Shown: positions 26,070-33,999 of the stretch, one piece after another
How positions within the stretch are numbered: position 1 is the first letter of the stretch
Layout of the letters: every line of letters begins with the position of its first letter
Origin: an uncultured Alistipes sp.
GTDB taxonomy: Bacteria > Bacteroidota > Bacteroidia > Bacteroidales > Rikenellaceae
Length of the DNA: 64,000 nucleotides
Direction of reading: 5' to 3'
Assembly: GCA_904502285.1 (NCBI GenBank)
Contig: CAJGEC010000004.1
Location: forward strand, 1-64,000
Program-made: the position numbers and the translations under genes
The notes under the pieces: generated by a model
Seen by the model: the letters and a program-made list of their open reading frames with translations, nothing else
Databases searched by the model: none
Told to the model about the DNA's origin: nothing

Positions 26070-26939
26070 CTATCTGTTGTCCACGCCCCACATCATCTTC
26101 TCTCTTAACGTGTCGTAGAACGAATTAGTATGTGGTGTGGCCAAAATAAGTTGCTCGTCGGCACAACGTAGCCTGATTGTTGCACCATCGGTGATTGGGT
26201 AGGTGCGGTTGTCGGCCGAGAGGAATGCCTCACCACCACGAGCCATAAGGCGCAAGGTGATGGTGATGTTGTTTGGCACGACGATAGGGCGCATAGTGAG
26301 GTTATGAGGTGCCAAGGGCGAAAGAATGAAGCACTGGCACATAGGGTCTACGACAGGACCACCAGCACTCAGCGAGTAGGCCGTAGAGCCCGTAGGGGTT
26401 GAGATCACAAGGCCATCACCGTGGTAGGTGGCTATGCGATTGTCATTGACATAGGTCTCGATAGATATCATCGTAGCTCCGTGGCGGTGGATAGTTATCT
26501 CATTGAGAGCCAAGCATCTGTCACAGCCATTGATGTCGCCTTCGGCCAATATCATATTACGCTTTTGGAATGGTATCTCGCCCTTTACTAATCGCTCAAG
26601 AAGCCCCTCTATACCGTTGCCATTATCCGCAGTGAGGTAGCCCAAACGACCGCAGTTGATACCCACGATGGGGATGTTGTCGTTGGGCAACAACTGTACG
26701 GCGTCCAAGAGTGTGCCGTCGCCACCATAGGATACCATAACATCCTCGCCCATAGCCACTGCTCGCTCAGCGTAGCGCTGTTCGGGGGCGATAGTGATGC
26801 CGAGTAGCGACTCCACTGCCATTGCAAAGTCCTCGTTTATCGTATAGTTCAGCCCCAACCTTTCGATGGTCGAGAATAGTTTTTCGAGCTGTTCGCGGTG
26901 GTGGTTTACCTGCTTGCGTGAAAAAAGTATTATGTTCAT
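26070..26939 (-). CDS. nadK: NAD kinase
   Basis: A 289-residue ATP-NAD kinase. It shows the family's GGDGTLLDA motif at about residues 64-72, NEITIHR, the NAD-binding NDNRIATYHGDGLVISTPTGSTAYSLSAGGP split over about 155-185, and the terminal beta domain. It makes NADP. The start at 26939 gives the canonical MNIILFSR N-terminus; the frame open from 26984 crosses the divergent pdxJ promoter. The start codon shares a base with the -33 element of that promoter. Confidence 0.94.
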   Translation of the reverse strand: MNIILFSRKQVNHHREQLEKLFSTIERLGLNYTINEDFAMAVESLLGITIAPEQRYAERAVAMGEDVMVSYGGDGTLLDAVQLLPNDNIPIVGINCGRLGYLTADNGNGIEGLLERLVKGEIPFQKRNMILAEGDINGCDRCLALNEITIHRHGATMISIETYVNDNRIATYHGDGLVISTPTGSTAYSLSAGGPVVDPMCQCFILSPLAPHNLTMRPIVVPNNITITLRLMARGGEAFLSADNRTYPITDGATIRLRCADEQLILATPHTNSFYDTLREKMMWGVDNR

Positions 26940-26969
26940 TGCGTAGTATAGAAAAAAATCGTAACTTTG
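26939..26969 (+). promoter_or_regulatory. Promoter of pdxJ
   Basis: TTG at 26939-26941, 20 bases, then TAACTTTG at 26962-26969. Transcription should begin near 26976, giving a leader of about 85 bases before pdxJ. The -33 TTG overlaps the nadK start codon on the other strand. Confidence 0.8.
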
Positions 26970-26994
26970 CTTTTGATAGTGCAAGGTGTGTTCC

Positions 26995-27051
26995 GAGAGT
27001 GCTTTTTGCTCCGGGTTTTCTGCACAACCCCACTCTATCTTTTACAAAGAT
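26995..27051 (+). promoter_or_regulatory. Structured leader before pdxJ
   Basis: Within the leader, GAGAGTG (26995-27001) and GGGTT (27013-27017) can pair with the contiguous CACTCT (27031-27036) and AACCC (27026-27030), making a bulged hairpin. A second hairpin ATCTTT-tac-AAAGAT (27037-27051) ends 9 bases before the ATG. It does not match a riboswitch class that I know; regulation is an inference. Confidence 0.4.
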
Positions 27052-27060
27052 ATAAAAAAT

Positions 27061-27792
27061 ATGACAAAGTTAAGTGTAAATGTAAATAAGATTGCCGTCG
27101 TTCGTAATTCGCGTGGCGGAAATGTGCCAAATGTGCTACAAGCATCATTGGATATCGAGCGTTTTGGTGCTGACGGCATCACCGTACACCCTCGCCCCGA
27201 TGCTCGCCACATACGTTACTCCGACGTGAGAGAACTCAAGGCAAACATATCTACCGAACTCAATGTCGAGGGTAACCCTATTGAGAGTTTCTGTGAACTC
27301 GTCGAGGAGGTACGCCCAGCACAGGTGACCCTCGTTCCCGACGCCGAGGATGCTATCACCTCTTCTGCGGGCTGGGATACCATCAAGCATCGCGACTTCC
27401 TACGCAATATGGCCGACCGTTTCCATAAGGCTGGCATCCGTGTATCTATCTTCGTAGACCCTGTGGTTGAGATGGTTACAGCGGCTAAGGAGTGTGGCGC
27501 CGACCGTGTTGAGTTATATACCGAGGCATACGCTTCGGGCTATAGCCAGGACCGTGAGGCCGCTATCGCACCATACGTTGCGGCTGCCGAAGAGGCTCGT
27601 CGTGTGGGCTTAGGTCTCAATGCGGGTCACGACCTCAACACCGAGAACTTGCAATACTTCATCGAGCGCATCCCTTGGGTAGACGAGGTCTCTATTGGCC
27701 ACGCCCTCATCAGCGATGCCCTCTATTGGGGTCTGGAGAATACCGTGGAGATTTACCAACGATGCATCCGTAGAGCGCACAACAAGGAGTAG
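27061..27792 (+). CDS. pdxJ: Pyridoxine 5'-phosphate synthase
   Basis: A 243-residue TIM-barrel enzyme of the deoxyxylulose-5-phosphate route to vitamin B6. Motifs include LSVNVNKIAVVRNSRGGN (residues 3-20), DGITVHPRPDARHIR, NVEGNP, CGADRVELYTE and LNAGHDLN, ending with DEVSIGHALISDAL (phosphate-binding). Start at 27061: the longer frame from 26986 covers the untranslated leader. The next gene starts 5 bases after the stop. Confidence 0.95.
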   Translation: MTKLSVNVNKIAVVRNSRGGNVPNVLQASLDIERFGADGITVHPRPDARHIRYSDVRELKANISTELNVEGNPIESFCELVEEVRPAQVTLVPDAEDAITSSAGWDTIKHRDFLRNMADRFHKAGIRVSIFVDPVVEMVTAAKECGADRVELYTEAYASGYSQDREAAIAPYVAAAEEARRVGLGLNAGHDLNTENLQYFIERIPWVDEVSIGHALISDALYWGLENTVEIYQRCIRRAHNKE

Positions 27793-27797
27793 TATTT

Positions 27798-29186
27798 ATG
27801 CCACTTAAACACCCGATTTTCAAACATATAACTCGTGTTGTTGATAGTATGGGCGTTGAGGCCTATGCTGTCGGTGGCTATGTGCGCGACTACTACCTAC
27901 GTCGCCCCTCGTCGGATATAGATGTTGTGGTGGTGGGCAGTGGTGTGGAGGTTGCTGAGCGCCTCGCCAAGGAGTTGAATGCCAAGGTCTCTATCTTCAA
28001 GACATACGGTACGGCAATGCTCCGCTGGCGAGATACGGAGGTTGAGTTTGTGGGCGCTCGTCGCGAGAGTTACACCCCCGACTCACGAAACCCCCACGTG
28101 GAGCCTGGCACCTTGGAGGATGACCAGCGTCGTAGAGACTTCACCATAAATGCTATGGCGTGGTCGCTCAATGGCGCAACCTTCGGAGAACTTGTCGATC
28201 CCTTTGGCGGTATGGAGGATTTGGAGGATTGCATTATCCGCACCCCCTGTGAGCCAGACAAGACCTTCTCGGACGACCCCCTACGAATGATGCGTGCCGT
28301 GAGGTTCGCCTCGCAACTCGGCTTCGACATCGACGACGAAACATTCGAGGGTATATGTCGTCAGGCAAGTCGCATAAAGATAATAACCAAGGAGCGTATC
28401 GCCGTAGAACTCAACAAGATAATGGCTTCGCCCGTGCCATCCATAGGTCTCGAACTTATGCGCGTTTCGGGCCTCTTGGCGTATATCCTCCCCGAACTCC
28501 AGAATATGGTGGGTGTGGAGCGACGAGGTAAGCACGCCCATAAGGATAACTTCCAGCACACCCTCAAGGTATTGGACAACGTAGCACGTCGCAGCGACGA
28601 CCTCTGGCTTCGCTGGGCCGCTCTGCTTCACGACATCGGCAAACCACAAACCAAGGCCTATGGCTCTCAGGGCTGGACATTCCACCAGCACGAAGCTATT
28701 GGCTCTAAGATGGTGCCACAGATATTCCGTCGCCTGAGGCTCCCAATGAATGAGCCTATGCGATTTGTGCAGAAGATGGTGTTCCTCCATATGCGTCCCA
28801 TCGTGCTGTCGGAGGATTTGGTCACCGACTCTGCCGTCAGACGACTCCTCTTCGAGGCTGGCGACGACGTCGAGAAGTTGATGATGCTCTGCGAGTCGGA
28901 CATCACCTCAGGAAATGATAGCAAGGTAAAACTCTACCTTCGCAACTTCGAACTCGTGCGCAACAAGATGAGCGACTTAGAGGAGCGCGACAGAGTACGC
29001 AACTTCCAGCCCCCGATTTCGGGTGACCTCATAATGCAGACCTACAACCTACCCCCCTGCTCGGTAATTGGCGAGATTAAGGAGGTCATTAAGAATGCTA
29101 TCCTCGATGGCATAATCCCTAACGACTACGACGCGGCCTACAAACTTATGGAGGAGGAGGCTACCAAGCGCGGAATAACAAAATAG
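27798..29186 (+). CDS. CCA-type tRNA nucleotidyltransferase with HD domain
   Basis: A 462-residue class II nucleotidyltransferase. The head domain has AVGGYVRDYYLRRPSSDIDV (GG and DxD metal site, about residues 22-41), RRDFTINAMAW, and RMMRAVRFASQLGFDID. A central RNA-binding neck is followed by an HD hydrolase domain with the metal motif LLHDIGKP at about 277-284. This build is the usual Bacteroidetes CCA-adding enzyme. Since one copy is seen here it likely adds full CCA; a poly(A) polymerase role cannot be excluded from sequence alone. Confidence 0.88.
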   Translation: MPLKHPIFKHITRVVDSMGVEAYAVGGYVRDYYLRRPSSDIDVVVVGSGVEVAERLAKELNAKVSIFKTYGTAMLRWRDTEVEFVGARRESYTPDSRNPHVEPGTLEDDQRRRDFTINAMAWSLNGATFGELVDPFGGMEDLEDCIIRTPCEPDKTFSDDPLRMMRAVRFASQLGFDIDDETFEGICRQASRIKIITKERIAVELNKIMASPVPSIGLELMRVSGLLAYILPELQNMVGVERRGKHAHKDNFQHTLKVLDNVARRSDDLWLRWAALLHDIGKPQTKAYGSQGWTFHQHEAIGSKMVPQIFRRLRLPMNEPMRFVQKMVFLHMRPIVLSEDLVTDSAVRRLLFEAGDDVEKLMMLCESDITSGNDSKVKLYLRNFELVRNKMSDLEERDRVRNFQPPISGDLIMQTYNLPPCSVIGEIKEVIKNAILDGIIPNDYDAAYKLMEEEATKRGITK

Positions 29187-29193
29187 TTGAGAT

Positions 29194-30273
29194 ATGTTGT
29201 GGATGGGTATTGCATTATTGCTTCTGTACTTAGGTAGTAATGTGTACCTTTTTGTGCGACTAATATCCTTATTATCAACACTTCCCATAGGTATTCGCAT
29301 CGCCTTTGGCACTCTCTTTTGGCTCTGCGCCATAGCCCTATTTGTCGCTATGGCCTTGCGCGATGCAACCGCCATAGAGCCACTGACACGCATACTCTTC
29401 AACATTGGCTCTGCGTGGTTGGTCTTCCTGCTATATATGACCTTAGCAACCCTCCTCGTCGATATCATACACCTAATCGTACCATCGTTCCACTACGGCA
29501 CGTGGTGCGCCTTAGGCATAACCCTACTACTGCTCACCTACGGATACTATAACCATCGCCACCCAAGGGTGAAGCAGATGACCATAACGACGCAAAAGGA
29601 GATGGCCACACCCTGCCGTATCGCTATGGTTAGCGACATACACTTAGGCTATGGTACTGATAGGGAGGATTTGGCTGGTTACGTCGATTTGATAAACACA
29701 CAAAAGGCCGATGTTGTAGTGGTCGTAGGCGACCTCATCGACAATAGCATCAAGCCAGTCAAGGCATCGGATATGTGTGCTGAGTTTGAGCGCATTACAG
29801 CGCCTGAGGGTGTATATATGGTGGCTGGTAATCACGAATATATAAGCGGTATTAAGGCCTGTGAGGAGTATCTTGCCACCACTCCCGTACGCCTTGTACG
29901 CGACAGTGTCGTTCGCCTTGAGTCGGGCATACAACTCCTCTGCCGCGACGACAGGTCGAACAGAGATAGAGCCACGATAGAGTCGCTACTTTCGCATTGT
30001 GACCAATCACTACCCACAATACTCCTTGACCACCAACCCTACGACATCGCCATTAGCGACTCTATGCAGGTGGATATACACCTTTCAGGACATACCCATC
30101 GTGGTCAGGTATGGCCCTTGAATTGGATTGTTGATAGGATGTACGAACAGAGTTGTGGTTACCGCCAATGGTCCCATACCCAAGCATTTGTGTCCAGTGG
30201 TCTCTCACTCTGGGGGCCACCATTCCGCATTGGCACACACGGCGAAATCGCCATCATAGATATTCTTCCCTAA
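29194..30273 (+). CDS. Membrane-anchored metallophosphoesterase
   Basis: A 359-residue protein with four hydrophobic segments in its first 125 residues, then a calcineurin-like phosphoesterase domain. Metal-site motifs appear in order: MVSDIHLGYG (about 144-153), VVGDLIDNS, GNHEYISG, and HLSGHTHRGQVWPLN. Relatives (YkuE/YaeI type) hydrolyse phosphodiester or lipid-type substrates; the substrate is unknown. Its stop codon overlaps that of the convergent yidD by two bases. Confidence 0.85.
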   Translation: MLWMGIALLLLYLGSNVYLFVRLISLLSTLPIGIRIAFGTLFWLCAIALFVAMALRDATAIEPLTRILFNIGSAWLVFLLYMTLATLLVDIIHLIVPSFHYGTWCALGITLLLLTYGYYNHRHPRVKQMTITTQKEMATPCRIAMVSDIHLGYGTDREDLAGYVDLINTQKADVVVVVGDLIDNSIKPVKASDMCAEFERITAPEGVYMVAGNHEYISGIKACEEYLATTPVRLVRDSVVRLESGIQLLCRDDRSNRDRATIESLLSHCDQSLPTILLDHQPYDIAISDSMQVDIHLSGHTHRGQVWPLNWIVDRMYEQSCGYRQWSHTQAFVSSGLSLWGPPFRIGTHGEIAIIDILP

Positions 30274-30530
30274 GGTACGGGGTCGTAGCCTGAGCCACCC
30301 CAAGGGTGGCAACGTAGGAGGCGGCGCACGGTGAGGTAGAGCCCCTTGATAGGGCCATGCTTGCGGAGTGCCTCGATGGCATATTGTGAACAGGTGGGGG
30401 TGAAGCGACAACAAGGTGGCTTCAGAGGCGAGATGCAGAGCTGATAGAAGCGCACGAGGAGTATGAAGGGGAGGGCGAGGCCTCGCTTAACATAACTCCA
30501 CAACCTCTGCCAAAAGTTTGGTGACTGCAT
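30270..30530 (-). CDS. yidD: Membrane protein insertion efficiency factor YidD
   Basis: An 86-residue protein with the YidD pattern: LVRFYQLCISPLKPPCCRFTPTCSQYA (shown here as LVRFYQLCISP plus CRFTPTCSQYA), then KHGPIKGLYLTVRRLLRCHPWGG split over residues about 55-77. It aids YidC-dependent insertion at the inner membrane. The start at 30530 lies within the end of rnpA, giving a 44-base overlap, the usual rnpA-yidD arrangement; a start at 30575 would add 15 unneeded residues. Confidence 0.9.
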   Translation of the reverse strand: MQSPNFWQRLWSYVKRGLALPFILLVRFYQLCISPLKPPCCRFTPTCSQYAIEALRKHGPIKGLYLTVRRLLRCHPWGGSGYDPVP

Positions 30531-30876
30531 CACAGACTGGATTATAGGGTAACTCCTCCTTAGATATATAGACAAAGGCTATGCGAATGGCCAAGCCACG
30601 CTCCTCGGCCAAAGCCTGAAGCTTGCGCCTAACCTCTGAGAGGCGATAACTCTCACGCATAAGGCGCTTGTGACGATTGCGGACATTAGCCCTCTTATGG
30701 TTACGCTTAGGCACAGAAAAGAGTACCTCAACTCCTGGTGAGGTACTCTTCTCTATAATATACAGACACTTTACCGGGTACGCAAACACCTTGGCTGTAG
30801 TCGCATTAAACAAACGACCCACCACAGCCTTAGACTTTATGCGCTCACTCGCGGGAAATGTGTAACCATCTGACAT
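30487..30876 (-). CDS. rnpA: Ribonuclease P protein component
   Basis: A 129-residue basic protein that assists the RNase P RNA in tRNA 5' maturation. It contains the family's VLFSVPKRNHKRANVRNRHK segment (about 50-69, RNR motif) followed by RLMRESYRL. The length matches Bacteroidetes orthologues. It lies 8 bases after hemD and overlaps yidD. The RNase P RNA gene is not in this window. Confidence 0.93.
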   Translation of the reverse strand: MSDGYTFPASERIKSKAVVGRLFNATTAKVFAYPVKCLYIIEKSTSPGVEVLFSVPKRNHKRANVRNRHKRLMRESYRLSEVRRKLQALAEERGLAIRIAFVYISKEELPYNPVCDAVTKLLAEVVELC

Positions 30877-30884
30877 ACTAACTA

Positions 30885-31742
30885 TTAAGCCTCCTTCTTT
30901 GGGGTTCTTGTACGGCTCTTCTTCTGAAGTTTGCTCTGCTGGGCACGGATGAACTCCTCCTTGTCCTTATCCTCCTTAACCACAGCATCGTCGATTGCAA
31001 CACCCTCCTCCATCTTTGTACAATAGATATCCAGGGCCTTAACCATAGATGGTGCTTCAGGGGATGGTGCTGAAGCCTTTACCTTAAGGCCTGCCTCCTT
31101 TGCTGCACGCAAAGTAGCCTCACCAAAGGTCGCTACGACGGGCAACTTCTCAATATCGAAATTCTCCGTGAGAGCCTTAACATCGTTAGGCGAGTAGAGA
31201 GCGATGATGTCGTACTCCTCAGGGTGCAAATCCGACATATCTGCCGAGACGGTGCGGGCAAAGACCACTGGCGATACCGACAACTTCAACTTCGCAAGAG
31301 TTTCTGGAAGTTCTGGCTTGAAGGGCTCAGTCAGGGCAAGCATAAACTTCTCGTCCTTATGCTTAACGATAAGTTCTACCAACGAGTTGAACGTACCATC
31401 GGCAAACGATATCTTACGCTTGCGATAGACGATATACTTCTGCAGGTAGAGCGCCACAGCCTCCGTATTACAGATGTACTTCATTGTCTCTGGTACGGTG
31501 ATGCGCGCCTCCTCGCAGATGCGGAAGAAACTATCGATGGTAGTACGCGATGAGAAAATCATTGTTGTATGGTCGAGAATCTCGGTGCGCTGAGCGCGGA
31601 ACTCCTTCAACGAAACACCAACAACACGTATCAACGGCTTATAGTCGATATTGAGTTCGTGTGTCTGAGAAAACTCATAAAAGGGAGACTTCTCTATTAC
31701 AGCCGGACGGGGCTGTGATACCAAAATCTTACTTATCTTCAA
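30885..31742 (-). CDS. hemD: Uroporphyrinogen-III synthase
   Basis: A 285-residue HEM4-family protein of two similar alpha/beta domains. Its start (KILVSQPRPAVIEKSPFYE) and the segments MIFSSRTTIDSFF and IIALYSPNDVKALTENF are typical of the diverged Bacteroidetes form. It ends with a Lys/Arg-rich tail of about 30 residues not needed for catalysis. It cyclises hydroxymethylbilane to uroporphyrinogen III. No other haem-synthesis gene is nearby; the rnpA-yidD linkage is common in this phylum. Confidence 0.85.
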   Translation of the reverse strand: MKISKILVSQPRPAVIEKSPFYEFSQTHELNIDYKPLIRVVGVSLKEFRAQRTEILDHTTMIFSSRTTIDSFFRICEEARITVPETMKYICNTEAVALYLQKYIVYRKRKISFADGTFNSLVELIVKHKDEKFMLALTEPFKPELPETLAKLKLSVSPVVFARTVSADMSDLHPEEYDIIALYSPNDVKALTENFDIEKLPVVATFGEATLRAAKEAGLKVKASAPSPEAPSMVKALDIYCTKMEEGVAIDDAVVKEDKDKEEFIRAQQSKLQKKSRTRTPKKEA

Positions 31743-31850
31743 TTTAGCTCTATATTTATTTTTTCAACTTATTTCAGTTTATCGCCACAACAATTCGTTG
31801 CTATTTTCCTCCGCTATTTATGTATCTCGTTGATACTTAGCATATCTCCC

Positions 31851-32723
31851 TTACACCAACCATCCCAAACGGGCTGGAAGTAGGTGAACAAGAAAACTTA
31901 AAGGAAGCAAAATTGCGGTGCAAAGGTACAAAATCCAATACAAAATTGGAACTCTTTTTTCAATAAAGAGCAAAAAAGTATCCTTTAAGTACAATAATAA
32001 CATCAGCACCGCAACCACAATGACTACCACATTGACCACCTGGCTAACCTGTTGCTCGGCCAAGAGCCACACCGCCACGATGGGGTAGATGATGACTACG
32101 GAGCGAACGAAATTGATATAACCCACCGAGGCAAGGCTCTGAGCAACATCGCTATTGGTTACCCACTCCACAACTCTATGCAACGAATAGAACCACGCCA
32201 CGAAGACCACGACGAAGAGCAATGTCACAAGCGTAGCATAGGGAGCAAGGCCCTGAATGTAGATTGGTGAATTTGGCGAAATAACACCATCGGCTAAGCG
32301 CACAAAACCCAAGGCAAGAGCCATAGAGCCGATGACCGTGGCTATCTGCTTGAATCGCTGTAGTGGCAACACTCCTCCCTCAGACCCCATACGCTCCTCG
32401 CTATGGCTGCTCAGTACATTGCCATAGATAGCACTAATAAACCTCCACGAACGAAGTAACATATTGATATAGACAACCAGCGTGACAAGTACGATAACGT
32501 GGAAGAGTGGCTCCTCGGTCATCTCAGGGATGAAGGGGTGAGGTGCGCCCAAGGGAGCAACCTCCGAGAATGAGCCAAAGAGCTCCGCAGCGGTGGCCTC
32601 ACGATAACCGCCCTCAAAGAGTACGATACCATCGCCAACGACAGATTGTCGCCCGAAGAGTGCATCACCACTCACCGCACGATAACCCTCCTCTAAGTAT
32701 GTATCCATCGTATGGTTATTCAT
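31851..32723 (-). CDS. DUF4271 membrane protein
   Basis: A 290-residue protein with six to seven hydrophobic spans in its last 220 residues (for example VIVLVTLVVYINMLL and WILYLCTAILLPLSFLVHLL), after a soluble N-terminal stretch. It matches the DUF4271 type often found just upstream of hemD in Bacteroidetes. Function unknown. The ATG at 32723 overlaps the histidine kinase gene by 8 bases; an ATG at 32708 would remove the overlap. A gap of 108 bases separates it from hemD. Confidence 0.75.
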   Translation of the reverse strand: MNNHTMDTYLEEGYRAVSGDALFGRQSVVGDGIVLFEGGYREATAAELFGSFSEVAPLGAPHPFIPEMTEEPLFHVIVLVTLVVYINMLLRSWRFISAIYGNVLSSHSEERMGSEGGVLPLQRFKQIATVIGSMALALGFVRLADGVISPNSPIYIQGLAPYATLVTLLFVVVFVAWFYSLHRVVEWVTNSDVAQSLASVGYINFVRSVVIIYPIVAVWLLAEQQVSQVVNVVVIVVAVLMLLLYLKDTFLLFIEKRVPILYWILYLCTAILLPLSFLVHLLPARLGWLV

Positions 32724-33960
32724 CGCTCTCTCCGCGTTTAAGTGTTACACGTATGGTTGTACCCTTGCCCAACTCCGAACGCACAACGGCAATACGGCCG
32801 TGGTGGTAGTCCTCGATTATGCGACGTGAGAGTGAGAGGCCCAAGCCCCAGCCTCGTGTCTTAGTGGTAAAACCAGGCTCGAAAATAGTAGTCCAATTAC
32901 TCTTAGGAATACCCTTACCCGTGTCGCTAACCTCCACAAAGACTTCGTTGCCACTCTCGCCTATCGACACATCGATAACTCCTTGGCCCTGCAAAGCATC
33001 CAACGAGTTCTTCATCAAGTTCTCAATCACCCACTCAAAGAGTGCTGGGTTGGCCGATACCGATATAGGGGCCATAGCCAAGCCATTATAGTTGAGTGTC
33101 ACGTTGCGAGGTATGCGACGACGGAAATAGATTACCGTGTCTCCCACAACCTCGTTTATATTCATAGGCACGAGTTGTGTCTCCGAGCCAATCTTCGAGA
33201 ACCTATCAACAATCTTCATCAGGTGGGCCAAATCCTTCGACATCTCCTCCACAGCCATCTGATCGACGGGCTGACCCCTGAGATACTCTATCCATCCCAA
33301 GAGCGACGAGGTGGGGGTGCCGAGTTGGTGTGCTGTCTCCTTGGCCAAACCTACCCACACACGATTCTGCTCGTTTTGCTTAGTCGAGGAGAAGGCGATA
33401 TAGGCAAAGATGGCAAAGATGATGATGATGATGAGTTGTACGTAGGGGAAGAAGACCAAGGCGTTGCGGTGGGCACTTGACACCAATGTCTCGTAGTCGG
33501 TCGTGCCATAGTAGATGGTCAGCGTAGTGCGATGCACAATACCATACGACACCGATATAGGCTTGTTACTCTGGCTCATAGCCATAATCTCCTGCTTGAG
33601 GCGCTGGCTATCTCCCACAATCTCCTCTGGAAGGTTTGTCACCCACACATTGAGTCGCTCATCGGCGATGATAAGTGGCACGTTGGTATGCTCGGCCATC
33701 TTATTGAGCAGTTCGGGATTATAGATGACCTGACCACCGATATTGGTATTACGCAAGACATCCTCCCACATCTCCACAGCATTGCGCTCATCCTGGCGCA
33801 ACTTCTCGATAGCCAACTCATCCTCGTGCTTCATATCCACCGAGACCCTCCACGTATAGAATACCGAGAGCGCAGCAAGAGCCAACCCCACAACGATAAC
33901 CAATAGGTGACGACGTGTGGTGAAGAGTTCTCTGGGGAGACGTAGGCTCGATAGATTCAT
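32716..33960 (-). CDS. Sensor histidine kinase
   Basis: A 414-residue membrane kinase. Spans lie at about 18-38 and 165-188, with a periplasmic sensor between them. The H-box is GLAKETAHQLGTPTSSLLGW (about 200-219), the N-box WVIENLMKNSLDAL, and G-boxes DTGKGIPKS and GLGLSLSRRI. The H-box form AHQLGTP is characteristic of a Bacteroidetes group. No response regulator is adjacent, so the partner is elsewhere. It lies 39 bases after the processing protease gene and may sense envelope conditions, but the signal is unknown. Confidence 0.9.
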   Translation of the reverse strand: MNLSSLRLPRELFTTRRHLLVIVVGLALAALSVFYTWRVSVDMKHEDELAIEKLRQDERNAVEMWEDVLRNTNIGGQVIYNPELLNKMAEHTNVPLIIADERLNVWVTNLPEEIVGDSQRLKQEIMAMSQSNKPISVSYGIVHRTTLTIYYGTTDYETLVSSAHRNALVFFPYVQLIIIIIFAIFAYIAFSSTKQNEQNRVWVGLAKETAHQLGTPTSSLLGWIEYLRGQPVDQMAVEEMSKDLAHLMKIVDRFSKIGSETQLVPMNINEVVGDTVIYFRRRIPRNVTLNYNGLAMAPISVSANPALFEWVIENLMKNSLDALQGQGVIDVSIGESGNEVFVEVSDTGKGIPKSNWTTIFEPGFTTKTRGWGLGLSLSRRIIEDYHHGRIAVVRSELGKGTTIRVTLKRGESDE

Positions 33961-33999
33961 AGGTCTTGCTACTTCCTTATGGGATTATATCACTGATTA

